Shown here: one piece after another, positions 27,673 to 35,685 of the stretch
How the letters are laid out: each line of letters starts with the position of its first letter
How positions within the stretch are numbered: position 1 is the stretch's first letter
Source of the DNA: Phycisphaeraceae bacterium
GTDB taxonomy: Bacteria > Planctomycetota > Phycisphaerae > Phycisphaerales > Phycisphaeraceae
NCBI GenBank assembly: GCA_002716625.1
Contig: PBAS01000049.1
Coordinates: forward strand, 1 to 58,643
Direction: 5' to 3'
DNA length: 58,643 bases
Notes under the pieces: model-generated
The model's input: only the letters and a program-made list of their open reading frames with translations
Told to the model about the DNA's origin: nothing
Databases searched by the model: none
Position numbers and translations under genes: made by a program

Positions 27673-28120
27673 TGAGCCACATCCTTTCGGTTAATATGGA
27701 TCTAGAATTAATCGAATCTCAATTTAACTGGCAATTTGCATCGGAAAGATGAATTCAAAATCATGATAAATAATGGAGAAATAATAAAATTTTTGCATTT
27801 CATCATTAAGTTGGTGGTAAGTTGATTTTATGTCGGGTACTGCCGGGCTATCGATCAGGGGTTGAATACCAATCACGGATATTTTCATACTTCCAATAAA
27901 AAGGACGAAATGTTCTTTTCAGGCCCCTTTTTGAAACGTGGTTGAAGCCTTTTCCCATGGAAAAGCACAAAGAAAAATAAATATTCCAACACTTGGTTCC
28001 ATATGGCGTTAACATCGTTCGTGCGGGGGACTTTTGTCGATGGGAGTTGCCCTTTGATGACTGGGTGAAAATTAGTGGTGTGGTCAATTTAACTTGTTTG
28101 CGCGGGAAGGTGGCCTGTTC
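27673..28120. other. AT-rich intergenic region
   Basis: Between two minus-strand genes. The first 120 nt are AT-rich and should hold the promoter of the small membrane protein gene, but no box pair is convincing. No coding sequence, RNA structure or repeat was recognised in the rest. Confidence 0.5.
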
Positions 28121-29482
28121 TTAATCTGGTCCAGATGTGCATCCGATTGATTTAGGCTGCAGTCCTTTTTGTAATGAACTTGTCATCATGGTCCAGCAGA
28201 TTGTGATATAGACCGGTAGGTATTGGGCCAGGTGAATCCAGGTGGGGATCAAATATGTTTCACGGTCCCAAAGGGCCACGTATGACCAGCCAATGGTTAG
28301 GCTCAGGATCCATGTTGCCGGTTGAAAATTGATGGGTATGAATACCAGCGCCCATAGCAGGTACCATGGATGTGCAGTGTTGCTCAGTAGGACGGCCCAC
28401 AAGAAATAAAGTCCTGCAATCCGCCAAGTATTCAAGTCGTATCGTAACCATAAGGCCAGTAGACCTACAAGCAGTAGACCGGCGGTGATGTCTGCAGCTG
28501 TTTTTGATCCACTTAGCATTTCAGCCAATCTGTGCAGTGAACCATTGAACCGCCAGTGATGTGCGAAGATCTGTACCGTTTCTAATAACCGGTCAAGGCC
28601 ACCGTCCATGAGTCCAAATGGTAGGTAAAGGAGGACTAATGAGATGGTTGCTGTGGTTACCGCACAAATCATTGCCAGAGGCTGGCGGCGTAGCTGCCAT
28701 GCCATCGGTAGCATGAGCGGAGCGACAATCGGTTTAACGCCACAAGCAAGGGCAAAAGCTGCGCCCGCCATGCCAGCGCGTATCAGGCGCGACCAGATCC
28801 ATTTAGAATGGCACGCGTGTTGTTTGCGTAAGGTGTCCGTGTCTTTATTTAAGAGAACCATGCAGAGCAAGAGCCACATCATGCCAATCACATCCTGGTG
28901 GCCTGATGAGCCTATTTCCAGGATGGGCATTGGATGCCACGCATAGAGCGTGGTCCACCAGACACTGCGATCGTGCCCCTTCAGGATCACTATCAGCAAG
29001 CTGATGATCAACAGATCGAACAGTATGAACCCAAGTCGAAAGACCATTGCATGGGTCCAAGTGGTTGACGCGCCCGTAACCTGTTGCAACTTGTCGCCAG
29101 CTAGCCATAACCCGGCAAAGAGCCATTGGCTCGTGGGCTGGTAGATCGTCACAAGGTGACCGTGGTTGATATGTTTTGCCCACGGCATGGTGGTGTTCTC
29201 CCGTTCATTCGGTGCCAGTTGATAGGGACTGTTGCCGCCGGCCAGGGTGTAGCCATCATGTACGTATCGCCATAGATCATCGCTGAGCATGGGGCCATCT
29301 GCAGTGATTGCCATGAGACGAAGCCCGCAGGCGATGGAGATGATCATAAGGAGCACGCCCCATCCAGCATGTTTTCGTAATGGTTTTGTGTGTAGTGACC
29401 ACGCCACCACCGTCAGTGCGGTCCAGCCTGCTGCCCAGATGATCCCCAAGGTCATTAGGGTTGAATGGGTAATTGTGTTCAT
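28121..29482 (-). CDS. GT87-like polyprenol-phosphate mannosyltransferase
   Basis: 453 residues with about ten hydrophobic helices. The first external loop holds the GT-C signature SDDLWRYVHDGYTLAGGNSPY; the Asp pair is the expected catalytic or metal site. The later loop LYAWHPMPILEIGSSGHQDV also fits the GT87 / MptA-MptB-like family, which moves mannose or another hexose from a polyprenyl-phosphate donor to a glycan or lipid on the outer face of the inner membrane. The acceptor is unknown. LpxA is encoded divergently 158 nt away, so a role in envelope glycolipid is possible. Confidence 0.8.
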   Translation of the reverse strand: MNTITHSTLMTLGIIWAAGWTALTVVAWSLHTKPLRKHAGWGVLLMIISIACGLRLMAITADGPMLSDDLWRYVHDGYTLAGGNSPYQLAPNERENTTMPWAKHINHGHLVTIYQPTSQWLFAGLWLAGDKLQQVTGASTTWTHAMVFRLGFILFDLLIISLLIVILKGHDRSVWWTTLYAWHPMPILEIGSSGHQDVIGMMWLLLCMVLLNKDTDTLRKQHACHSKWIWSRLIRAGMAGAAFALACGVKPIVAPLMLPMAWQLRRQPLAMICAVTTATISLVLLYLPFGLMDGGLDRLLETVQIFAHHWRFNGSLHRLAEMLSGSKTAADITAGLLLVGLLALWLRYDLNTWRIAGLYFLWAVLLSNTAHPWYLLWALVFIPINFQPATWILSLTIGWSYVALWDRETYLIPTWIHLAQYLPVYITICWTMMTSSLQKGLQPKSIGCTSGPD

Positions 29483-29640
29483 CGCCAGCCCGGGTAATCA
29501 ATGGGTTGGTTCGCCGTTATGATTGTCGCCCCTGGTTCTGAATATGAAAAATCAAAGGCAATACTAGAATAAACCTTGTTAGTATGGTCTGGCTCATCTG
29601 GCTATGATAGCGATTGGTTTTGATATTCTGTGCCAACGGT

Positions 29641-30426
29641 ATGCCCAAGATTCATCCCAGTAGCCATGTTGATCATCGGGCCGAACTGGCGAGCGATGTG
29701 CAAGTCGGTCCCGGTTGTGTGGTTGAAGGCCGTGTAAAGCTTGGGGATGGCTGTCGGTTGATGGGGAATATTTATCTCCGGGGTCCGCTAGAGGTGGGTC
29801 AAGAAAATACCTTTTATCCATTTTGCTGTATTGGTTTCGAGCCCCAGGACCTGGGGTTTGATATTGAAAAGGCGGGGGCGGGTACCAGTATCGGTGATCG
29901 CAATACATTTCGTGAATCGGTGACGGTTCATCGGGCCACGGGTTCCCAGCCGACGACAATTGGCACGGGTAATTTTTTTATGGCGAACAGTCATGTGGCC
30001 CATGACAGTCTGGTGGGGAATGATTGCGTGCTTGCCAATGGCGCATTGTTGGCTGGCCACGTTACGTTGGAAGACAACGTCATACTTGGTGGTAACGCGG
30101 GTGTACACCAGTTTTGCCGCATGGGACGTTTGTCGATGCTTGCCGGTATTCGGGCGATCAACAAGGATTTGCCGCCTTTCTTTATGTGCTATCAACTTGA
30201 GGGTGTGGCGTCACTGAATGTCGTCGGTCTTCGCCGTGCAGGTCTACGCCAGCATGTCCAGCCTCTAACTGAGGCGTATACCATCCTGTATCGTCGCAAG
30301 CTACCGAAATCCACAGCCATTGACATGATCGAAAAGACACTGGGTGATGATCCGTTGTGCTTGGAGTTGGTCAAGTTTTGCCGTGCATCGGCAAGGGGGT
30401 TCGAGGAGTGTGATCGCCTAGATTGA
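29641..30426 (+). CDS. lpxA: UDP-N-acetylglucosamine acyltransferase
   Basis: 261 residues; first step of lipid A synthesis, transfer of a 3-hydroxyacyl chain from ACP to UDP-GlcNAc. A left-handed beta-helix of hexapeptide repeats (IHPSSHVD, VQVGPGCVVEG, CRLMGNIYL ...), the catalytic His in NSHVAHDSLVGNDC, the GGNAGVHQFCRMG segment and the C-terminal helical domain (KSTAIDMIEKTLGDD). ATG 29641 gives the standard MPKIHPSSHV start. No lpxB, lpxC, lpxD or fabZ is adjacent, unlike the usual cluster. Its presence indicates a lipid A-type outer membrane. Confidence 0.94.
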   Translation: MPKIHPSSHVDHRAELASDVQVGPGCVVEGRVKLGDGCRLMGNIYLRGPLEVGQENTFYPFCCIGFEPQDLGFDIEKAGAGTSIGDRNTFRESVTVHRATGSQPTTIGTGNFFMANSHVAHDSLVGNDCVLANGALLAGHVTLEDNVILGGNAGVHQFCRMGRLSMLAGIRAINKDLPPFFMCYQLEGVASLNVVGLRRAGLRQHVQPLTEAYTILYRRKLPKSTAIDMIEKTLGDDPLCLELVKFCRASARGFEECDRLD

Positions 30427-30527
30427 ATGGTTGGCGACGTGGTCCATCGAGCCTGGCTCACCTATGCTCCGGGGCGGAAACACCCAGGTGGATCTTGTGG
30501 ATCCATCATGTGGTGAGTGGGCGTAAA

Positions 30528-31271
30528 TCAATTGAAGGCTTGGATTGCCGCAACGCATTCACTTAGTGCTGGGACGGGGTTGTCCATATCGCCTTCGTAC
30601 TCGAGTGTCACGAATCCTTGGTAATCGATGGACTTGAGATAATGCATGAGTCCCTGTAGATCGAGGTTGCCGGTTCCAACAACCACGTCACGTGGTTTGC
30701 CGTCACGATCGAATACGAAGTCCTTGATGTGTATGCCATAGAGCCGTTCCTTGAATCGCTCTGCGACTTGCAATGGGTCTTCCCCGCTATCGAGCATCCA
30801 TGCCGTGTCAAGACACAAGCCGATTTCCGGACCGGTTGCGGCAAAGAGCGTATCCAACGCAGCGACACTGCCGAGTGCATGTCGGCGACCGTGGTTGTGG
30901 ATGGCGAGCTTGACCCCGTACTCCCGGCAGAGCGCTTCTGCTACTGGCAGGCCACCGTTGGCGAGGTCAGCTGAAATGGTTTCAAAGCCCGCTTGTCGTG
31001 TAATATCGAATGCTGCCCGCCCGTTTGTTTCATCGGCCGTAAATTTGTGCACACCATATGCAGTGATATTAACCCCTGCATCCATAATTCTCTTGATCGT
31101 TAAGGTTGCTTGGCCACGTTCCGGTTTGCAGTGAAATCCACAGAGTTCTAGATTTGAAATGTTACAGGCCAGTAACATTTCGAGCATGGCGTCAATTTCC
31201 TCAAAGCCGCGGAAGCACCAGCTTTGAATGGCGAGTTTAGAGCTTATTTTCTGAGACATGGTCGAATACAT
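30528..31271 (-). CDS. Sugar phosphate isomerase/epimerase-like TIM barrel
   Basis: 247 residues of the AP-endonuclease 2 / xylose isomerase-like family: LAIQSWCFRGFEEIDAML, ISNLELCGFHC, VKLAIHNHGRRH (metal His), IGLCLDTAWMLDSGEDPL (metal Asp), LYGIHIKDFVFDRDG (metal His/Asp), and FVTLEYEGD (C-terminal metal Glu). These ligands support an active metal-dependent isomerase or epimerase, or an inosose dehydratase-type enzyme. Two ATG codons compete (31271 and 31259); AGGAG lies closer to the first. Convergent with lpxA. Confidence 0.84.
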   Translation of the reverse strand: MYSTMSQKISSKLAIQSWCFRGFEEIDAMLEMLLACNISNLELCGFHCKPERGQATLTIKRIMDAGVNITAYGVHKFTADETNGRAAFDITRQAGFETISADLANGGLPVAEALCREYGVKLAIHNHGRRHALGSVAALDTLFAATGPEIGLCLDTAWMLDSGEDPLQVAERFKERLYGIHIKDFVFDRDGKPRDVVVGTGNLDLQGLMHYLKSIDYQGFVTLEYEGDMDNPVPALSECVAAIQAFN

Positions 31272-31526
31272 GCTCCTATTGAACGCAATTGTAGATCAGG
31301 TTATGCCGGATACAAGGGCCTGTTTACTCCAGATACCACGTGCTTAAAACCAATTGGTCGATGTACACCAGGCAAGCCGTGGCTCACGTCGGGGATGAAA
31401 TTCAATGATGGTTTGTTTTGTAACACTTTGTTGAAGTTGTTGCTTGTTGCAGGACAGTGTTCGTCACCGCCGGATGTATTCAAGACCATGCTTAAAGGTT
31501 ATACTCTTGGGTTCTGGTTGCCTAGA

Positions 31527-31532
31527 TATAAT
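31527..31532 (+). promoter_or_regulatory. -10 box of the 31583 pseudopilin gene
   Basis: A perfect TATAAT 56 nt upstream of ATG 31583, the same spacing as in the paralogue at 32541. The -35 region is poor. The rest of the 31272-31582 gap shows no gene. Confidence 0.5.
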
Positions 31533-31836
31533 CCCCCTATCCACCATCTGGGAATGCAGACTTCATCCCATGGAATTTCCCTATGCCACGCACGAAGGTT
31601 TCACAGACCCCTTTTGTCAAACGCAGCTTTACTCTGATTGAATTACTGGTGGTCATATCGATTATCTCGTTGCTCATCGCAATGTTGCTCCCAAGCTTGG
31701 AAAGAGCGAGAAAATCCGCCAACACCATTTTGTGTGCCAACAACCTCAAGCAGATTGGCATCGCGATCTACTCGTACTGCGCCGATAATAATGACGTGCT
31801 TCCACCAGGGTGGGCGTGGGCTTCGGGTGGCCAAAG

Positions 31837-31844
31837 GGGGGGGC
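31837..31844 (+). repeat. G8 homopolymer at the frameshift
   Basis: Eight consecutive G after CAAA within the pseudopilin coding region. Seven would keep the frame. Such tracts are prone to replication slippage. Confidence 0.95.
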
Positions 31845-32276
31845 ATGCCAGGCGGCCATCTGTATAAACGAAGAAACTTCAATGTTTATCACTATGCCTG
31901 GCCCGGGATGATTATTGATTACCTAGGTAATATTCATGACACCACCGACTACCAAGAAGGACGGACAACAGGTCACGACCCGCCAAGCAGAACCAAGTGG
32001 TGGTACAAGAAAATATCAGTCTATGCCTGCGCCGAAGATGAACTGACACTCCAGGCCGGGGGTACCTCGTACGCCATGCCCAAGGGGATCTCCACGTGTT
32101 TTGACTGGGATGCATGGCGGCCACAAAAGTATCGTGCCGCCCAATGGCGACCGATCTCCTCGATCAAAGAGCCGATAACGAGTATCTTGGCGTTTGACTA
32201 TTACCGTGATCCACCCGTTACCGATTGGTGGGTTGATCCCAGGCTTGTGAAAAACGGCTTTACATCTGACCGCAAC

Positions 32277-32399
32277 CGCCGGACCGTGCGCCACGATCGA
32301 ACCGGCAACGCCGATGCAAAGTGGAACAACAAAGCCAAGGGGGTGGACAACTTCCTGTTCATCGATGGCCACGTGGAGCCCTTGAAGAACAAGGCTGAA
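32277..32399 (+). repeat. Conserved 3' pseudopilin module, copy 1
   Basis: About 123 nt encoding [16 protein letters not shown] through EPLKNKAE. By eye it differs at only about five positions from 33240-33362. A third, slightly more diverged copy is on the minus strand at about 22795-22917. Confidence 0.85.
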
Positions 32400-32460
32400 A
32401 GTTATGGAAGCAAATATCCCTATTTTTTTGACGGCAGCGGCTATTAACTGACCCAATGTG

Positions 32461-32489
32461 TTAAGAGACAGTGATATTTAATATATAAT
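32461..32489 (+). promoter_or_regulatory. Promoter of the 32541 pseudopilin gene
   Basis: TTAAGA (32461-32466), 17-nt spacer, perfect TATAAT (32484-32489); the -10 box starts 57 nt upstream of ATG 32541. It follows the upstream gene's stop by only 13 nt, so the tandem copies have separate promoters. Confidence 0.6.
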
Positions 32490-32540
32490 TTCTTGGTCAA
32501 TCACTGGGACATGCATGTTTCGTTCCATGGAATCAGCTCT

Positions 32541-33407
32541 ATGCCACACAAAAGGGTTTTACATGCTCCGTCCACCAAACCCGGCTTTACCCTGATTGAA
32601 TTATTAGTGGTCATATCGATTATCGCGCTGCTCGTTGCAATAATGCTTCCGAGCTTGGAAAGGGCAAGAAAGGCCGCCAATACCATCGTGTGCGCCAACA
32701 ACCTCAAGCAGATTGGCATCGCGATGTACTCATATTGCGCCGACAACAATGACGTTCTACCGCCAGGTTCGGCGTGGGGTTCTGGTGGTGTTATTGGGGG
32801 CATGCCAAACGGTGAACTATATGAACCTAACTTCAATCGCTACGAGTGGAAGTGGCCGGGGATGATTATTGACTATTTGGGTAATGTTTATGAGGCGGAA
32901 GGAGGACTTGTTGAAGATGATACGCGTCAACAGCAGTTAGTGCCGCCTGATCGTACGAATTGGCAGGGCAGAAGGATTCAAGTCTACATGTGCCCTGAGA
33001 ACGACGACTTCGGCTACGTAGGTGCGTTGTCTTACGCCATGCCTAAGGGGATGTCCACATGTATTGTCTGGGATGCATGGCAACCACGAAACTACTTTGC
33101 TCCTCAATGGCGTCCTATCTCCTCGATCAAGGAGCCCACCGTGAGTATTCTCGTATTTGATTACTACGCCGCTCTATCTGTCGCCGACTGGTGGGTGGAT
33201 CGGTGGCTGGTTAAGACGGGCTTCACCAACGACAAGAATCGCCGGACCGTGCGCCACGATCGAACCGGCAACGCCGATGCAAAGTGGAACAACAAGGCCA
33301 AGGGGGTGGACAACTTCTTGTTCATTGATGGTCACGTGGAGCCCTTGAAGAACAAGGCGGAAATCCGAGGTAGCAAGTACCCCTATTTCTTCTCCGGCAG
33401 CGGCTAG
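32541..33407 (+). CDS. Pseudopilin-like protein, H-X9-DG type (second tandem copy)
   Basis: 288 residues: leader [52 protein letters not shown], a head with [19 protein letters not shown], and the C-terminal [13 protein letters not shown] ... [14 protein letters not shown]. The frame is intact here, unlike the upstream copy. ATG 32541 is chosen because it aligns with the paralogues' MPxxK start and with the conserved promoter distance; upstream in-frame codons are inside the leader. Leader bases CCATGGAAT just before the start are also shared with the 31583 gene. It is the end of the tandem pair; the MacB-adaptor operon converges on it. Confidence 0.88.
   Translation: MPHKRVLHAPSTKPGFTLIELLVVISIIALLVAIMLPSLERARKAANTIVCANNLKQIGIAMYSYCADNNDVLPPGSAWGSGGVIGGMPNGELYEPNFNRYEWKWPGMIIDYLGNVYEAEGGLVEDDTRQQQLVPPDRTNWQGRRIQVYMCPENDDFGYVGALSYAMPKGMSTCIVWDAWQPRNYFAPQWRPISSIKEPTVSILVFDYYAALSVADWWVDRWLVKTGFTNDKNRRTVRHDRTGNADAKWNNKAKGVDNFLFIDGHVEPLKNKAEIRGSKYPYFFSGSG
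33240..33362 (+). repeat. Conserved 3' pseudopilin module, copy 2
   Basis: Partner of 32277-32399, differing by about five mostly synonymous changes. The bodies of the two genes between the modules are much less alike, which suggests gene conversion or strong constraint on the C-terminus. Confidence 0.85.
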
Positions 33408-33627
33408 TGATCAGCTTGGCGTATGAGTTTGATGTTCACAGCGATGCGCAACCATCCAAGTTGCCATCTTGGGAAGTTATACAGTATTTGGATGGCTAAT
33501 GACATGGTTCGTCATCTGGTTAACATGTCCCTTCATCGACAGGAATTACGTGGTGTGATCGCCGCAGCAAAGTGCTTGAGTACATGTCTCTGTTATCCAT
33601 GCCGGTTGAAGTATTAATTGGCAATTA

Positions 33628-35664
33628 CTAGTTGCGTAATGCTTCGACGGGGTTCTTGTTTGCCGCAAGCCATGCAGGGTAAATGCCAAAGGCAATACCC
33701 ACGGCCATCGATACCAAGGTGGCTATGGCCATGATCGGCCATCCAAATGCCACACGGAGTCCGAAGATTTGTTGGACCAGCAATCCGCTACCGATACCTG
33801 CCAGTAATCCCAGGAATCCGCCAAACAGGGCAATTAGTAGCGATTCAACAAGGAATTGATGCAGCACATGTCGGCGTGATGCACCCATGGCACGCCTGAT
33901 TCCTATTTCACGTGTTCGCTCAGTCACGTTGGCCAGCATGATATTCATGATGCCAATTCCCCCCACGATCAGGGATATTCCTGCGATGACTACGATAATG
34001 ACATTGAAAACACGTTTTGTCTGTTGGGCCTGCATGAGCTTTTCCAGTGGTACAAAGATGCCGAAGTCTTCAGCACCCAAGTGCAATTGCGACACGATAT
34101 GGTTGATAAGCTTGGATTGTCCCACCAGTTCTGCATCGCTTTGCATGCGAAGGCTGATTGCATCCAATTCGCTGGCGTACTCATCTTTTCGAAAAAAGAA
34201 TCGCAGGACACGGTGGGGTACGAAAATCTGGCGATTGCGGTTGGCAATACTGATGTCCGCGATCTTCGAATCAGTGAAAAGTTTACTCTGCATCACCCCA
34301 ACCACCACGAAAGGCTGATCGCCAATGATGATGGCCTTGCCCACTGGTTCGACACCCAGGTTGAGTTCATCCGAGATTTCTGGCCCGATGGCACAAACAC
34401 GTGCAAAACGCTGTTCGTCTATGGTGTCAATAAAGCGGCCTTGCACGGCGTGATAGTTGGCAACAGACTCGAATTCGCCGTGGACGCCAACAACATCGAC
34501 ATCACCAACAACGGTGCTGCCGTATCGGATCTCAGCTGTTAATACCTTCCATGCGGCGACAGCACCAACACCGTTGATATGTTGGCGCAGATACTGCATG
34601 TCATCCAGTGTGACGCCCCGTGGATTGATGCGACGCTGCCGTAATAGGCTTGCAGCTTGGAGATCAAGGTCGCGTACCTGGATATTGTTCATGCCAATCT
34701 GGCGCAACTGTTTAAGCTGGTGTTGTTTGCCGCCTTCAGTAATGGCGGTCATGGCGATCACGGCGGCGATGCCGAAGATAATCCCCAGCATCGTGAGCAT
34801 GCTGCGCAGCTTATGGGCCAGGAGCCCTTCACGTAATGCCATCTTGATCAAATCATCATTGCGTAGGTTGCCTGTCATGTTGTGGCGTGTCTCAGGTTCT
34901 ATGCCCGCGCCGTCGTGTAAGGGCGATTCGCGGGTAGTACGTTTGTCGCTAACCACCCGCCCATCAACCAAGGTGATAATACGCTCCGCATGTTCGGCCA
35001 CCTTGTGGTCATGGGTGACAAGGATGACGGTTTTTCCTGAGGTGTTAAGCTTGTGCAAGCGTTCCATGATCTCATCGCTGGTGTGCGTGTCGAGATTTCC
35101 GGTTGGTTCATCGGCGAGGATGATTTGAGGCTGACCGACCATGGCACGGGCGATGGCAACACGTTGTTGTTGTCCGCCGGATAATTGTGATGGCCGGTGA
35201 TCAATTCGGTTGCCAAGTCCCACCTGGTTGGCAAGTTCTTGAGCTTGTGATCGGCGCCAAGATTGCTTGGTGCCTGCGTAGGTCATTCCTAACGCGGTAT
35301 TTTCAAGGACATCTAATTCACTGAGCAGGCAGAACTGTTGGAACACAAAGCCAATCTGGCGGTTTCGAAGCCGGCTGATCTCTTGATCATCAAGTTGTGA
35401 AATCTCCTGACCGCAAAGACGATATTCACCACTGCTGGGAGTGTCTAGGCATCCAATCAGATACATTAATGTGGATTTTCCACTACCTGATGGCCCCTTG
35501 ATCGCCACAAACTCACCAGCATGGATGGTCAGGTTGATGTCTCGTAAGGCGTCAACCTGGTATTGTCCCATCTGAAAAATGCGACTGAGGTGCTTGATTT
35601 CAATGATGGGATGGGTCATGGCCTTGGTGTAGAAGTCGGATTCAAGCGAATTCGATTGGGACAT
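33628..35664 (-). CDS. MacB-type ABC transporter (ATPase fused to FtsX-like permease)
   Basis: 678 residues, last gene of a four-gene operon. The ATPase domain (about 18-245) has Walker A GPSGSGKST, signature LSGGQQQRVAIARA, Walker B IILADEPTGNLD and the H-loop VTHDH. The permease has TM1 at about 300 (LLAHKLRSMLTMLGIIFGIAAV), a periplasmic MacB-PCD domain of about 240 residues, then TM2-4 (VFNVIIVVIAGISLIVGGIGI, a long middle segment and IMAIATLVSMAVGIAFGIYP) ending NPVEALRN. MacB proteins are mechanotransmitters that work with a periplasmic adaptor, and usually TolC, to extrude peptides, toxins or lipids. The partners here are the three adaptor genes immediately upstream. The 21-nt gap suggests coupled expression. 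Confidence 0.92.
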   Translation of the reverse strand: MSQSNSLESDFYTKAMTHPIIEIKHLSRIFQMGQYQVDALRDINLTIHAGEFVAIKGPSGSGKSTLMYLIGCLDTPSSGEYRLCGQEISQLDDQEISRLRNRQIGFVFQQFCLLSELDVLENTALGMTYAGTKQSWRRSQAQELANQVGLGNRIDHRPSQLSGGQQQRVAIARAMVGQPQIILADEPTGNLDTHTSDEIMERLHKLNTSGKTVILVTHDHKVAEHAERIITLVDGRVVSDKRTTRESPLHDGAGIEPETRHNMTGNLRNDDLIKMALREGLLAHKLRSMLTMLGIIFGIAAVIAMTAITEGGKQHQLKQLRQIGMNNIQVRDLDLQAASLLRQRRINPRGVTLDDMQYLRQHINGVGAVAAWKVLTAEIRYGSTVVGDVDVVGVHGEFESVANYHAVQGRFIDTIDEQRFARVCAIGPEISDELNLGVEPVGKAIIIGDQPFVVVGVMQSKLFTDSKIADISIANRNRQIFVPHRVLRFFFRKDEYASELDAISLRMQSDAELVGQSKLINHIVSQLHLGAEDFGIFVPLEKLMQAQQTKRVFNVIIVVIAGISLIVGGIGIMNIMLANVTERTREIGIRRAMGASRRHVLHQFLVESLLIALFGGFLGLLAGIGSGLLVQQIFGLRVAFGWPIMAIATLVSMAVGIAFGIYPAWLAANKNPVEALRN

Positions 35665-35685
35665 CCTGATGATGGCAAGTGCAGG

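Larger units (their letters stand above)
31583..32447 (+). pseudogene. Pseudopilin-like gene interrupted by a frameshift in a G8 run
   Basis: The first part, from ATG 31583, encodes [52 protein letters not shown] and [12 protein letters not shown], then runs into a false end at 31867. The +1 frame carries on with [41 protein letters not shown] and [19 protein letters not shown] to the stop at 32447. Comparison with the 22747 and 32541 proteins ([13 protein letters not shown]) shows that a run of seven G would restore the frame; eight are present at 31837-31844. With one G removed the product would be 287 residues and intact. It is therefore a recent pseudogene, a slippery or phase-variable gene, or an assembly error. 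Confidence 0.85.

Noticed and set aside
30485-30520. Hairpin between lpxA and the TIM-barrel gene as a terminator
   Set aside because: TGGATC/GATCCA stem is only 6 bp and no T-run follows on either strand.
31583-33407. CRISPR-like or non-coding repeat
   Set aside because: The repeated sequence is coding (3' module of tandem pseudopilin genes), with no spacer array. No CRISPR array was seen anywhere in the window.
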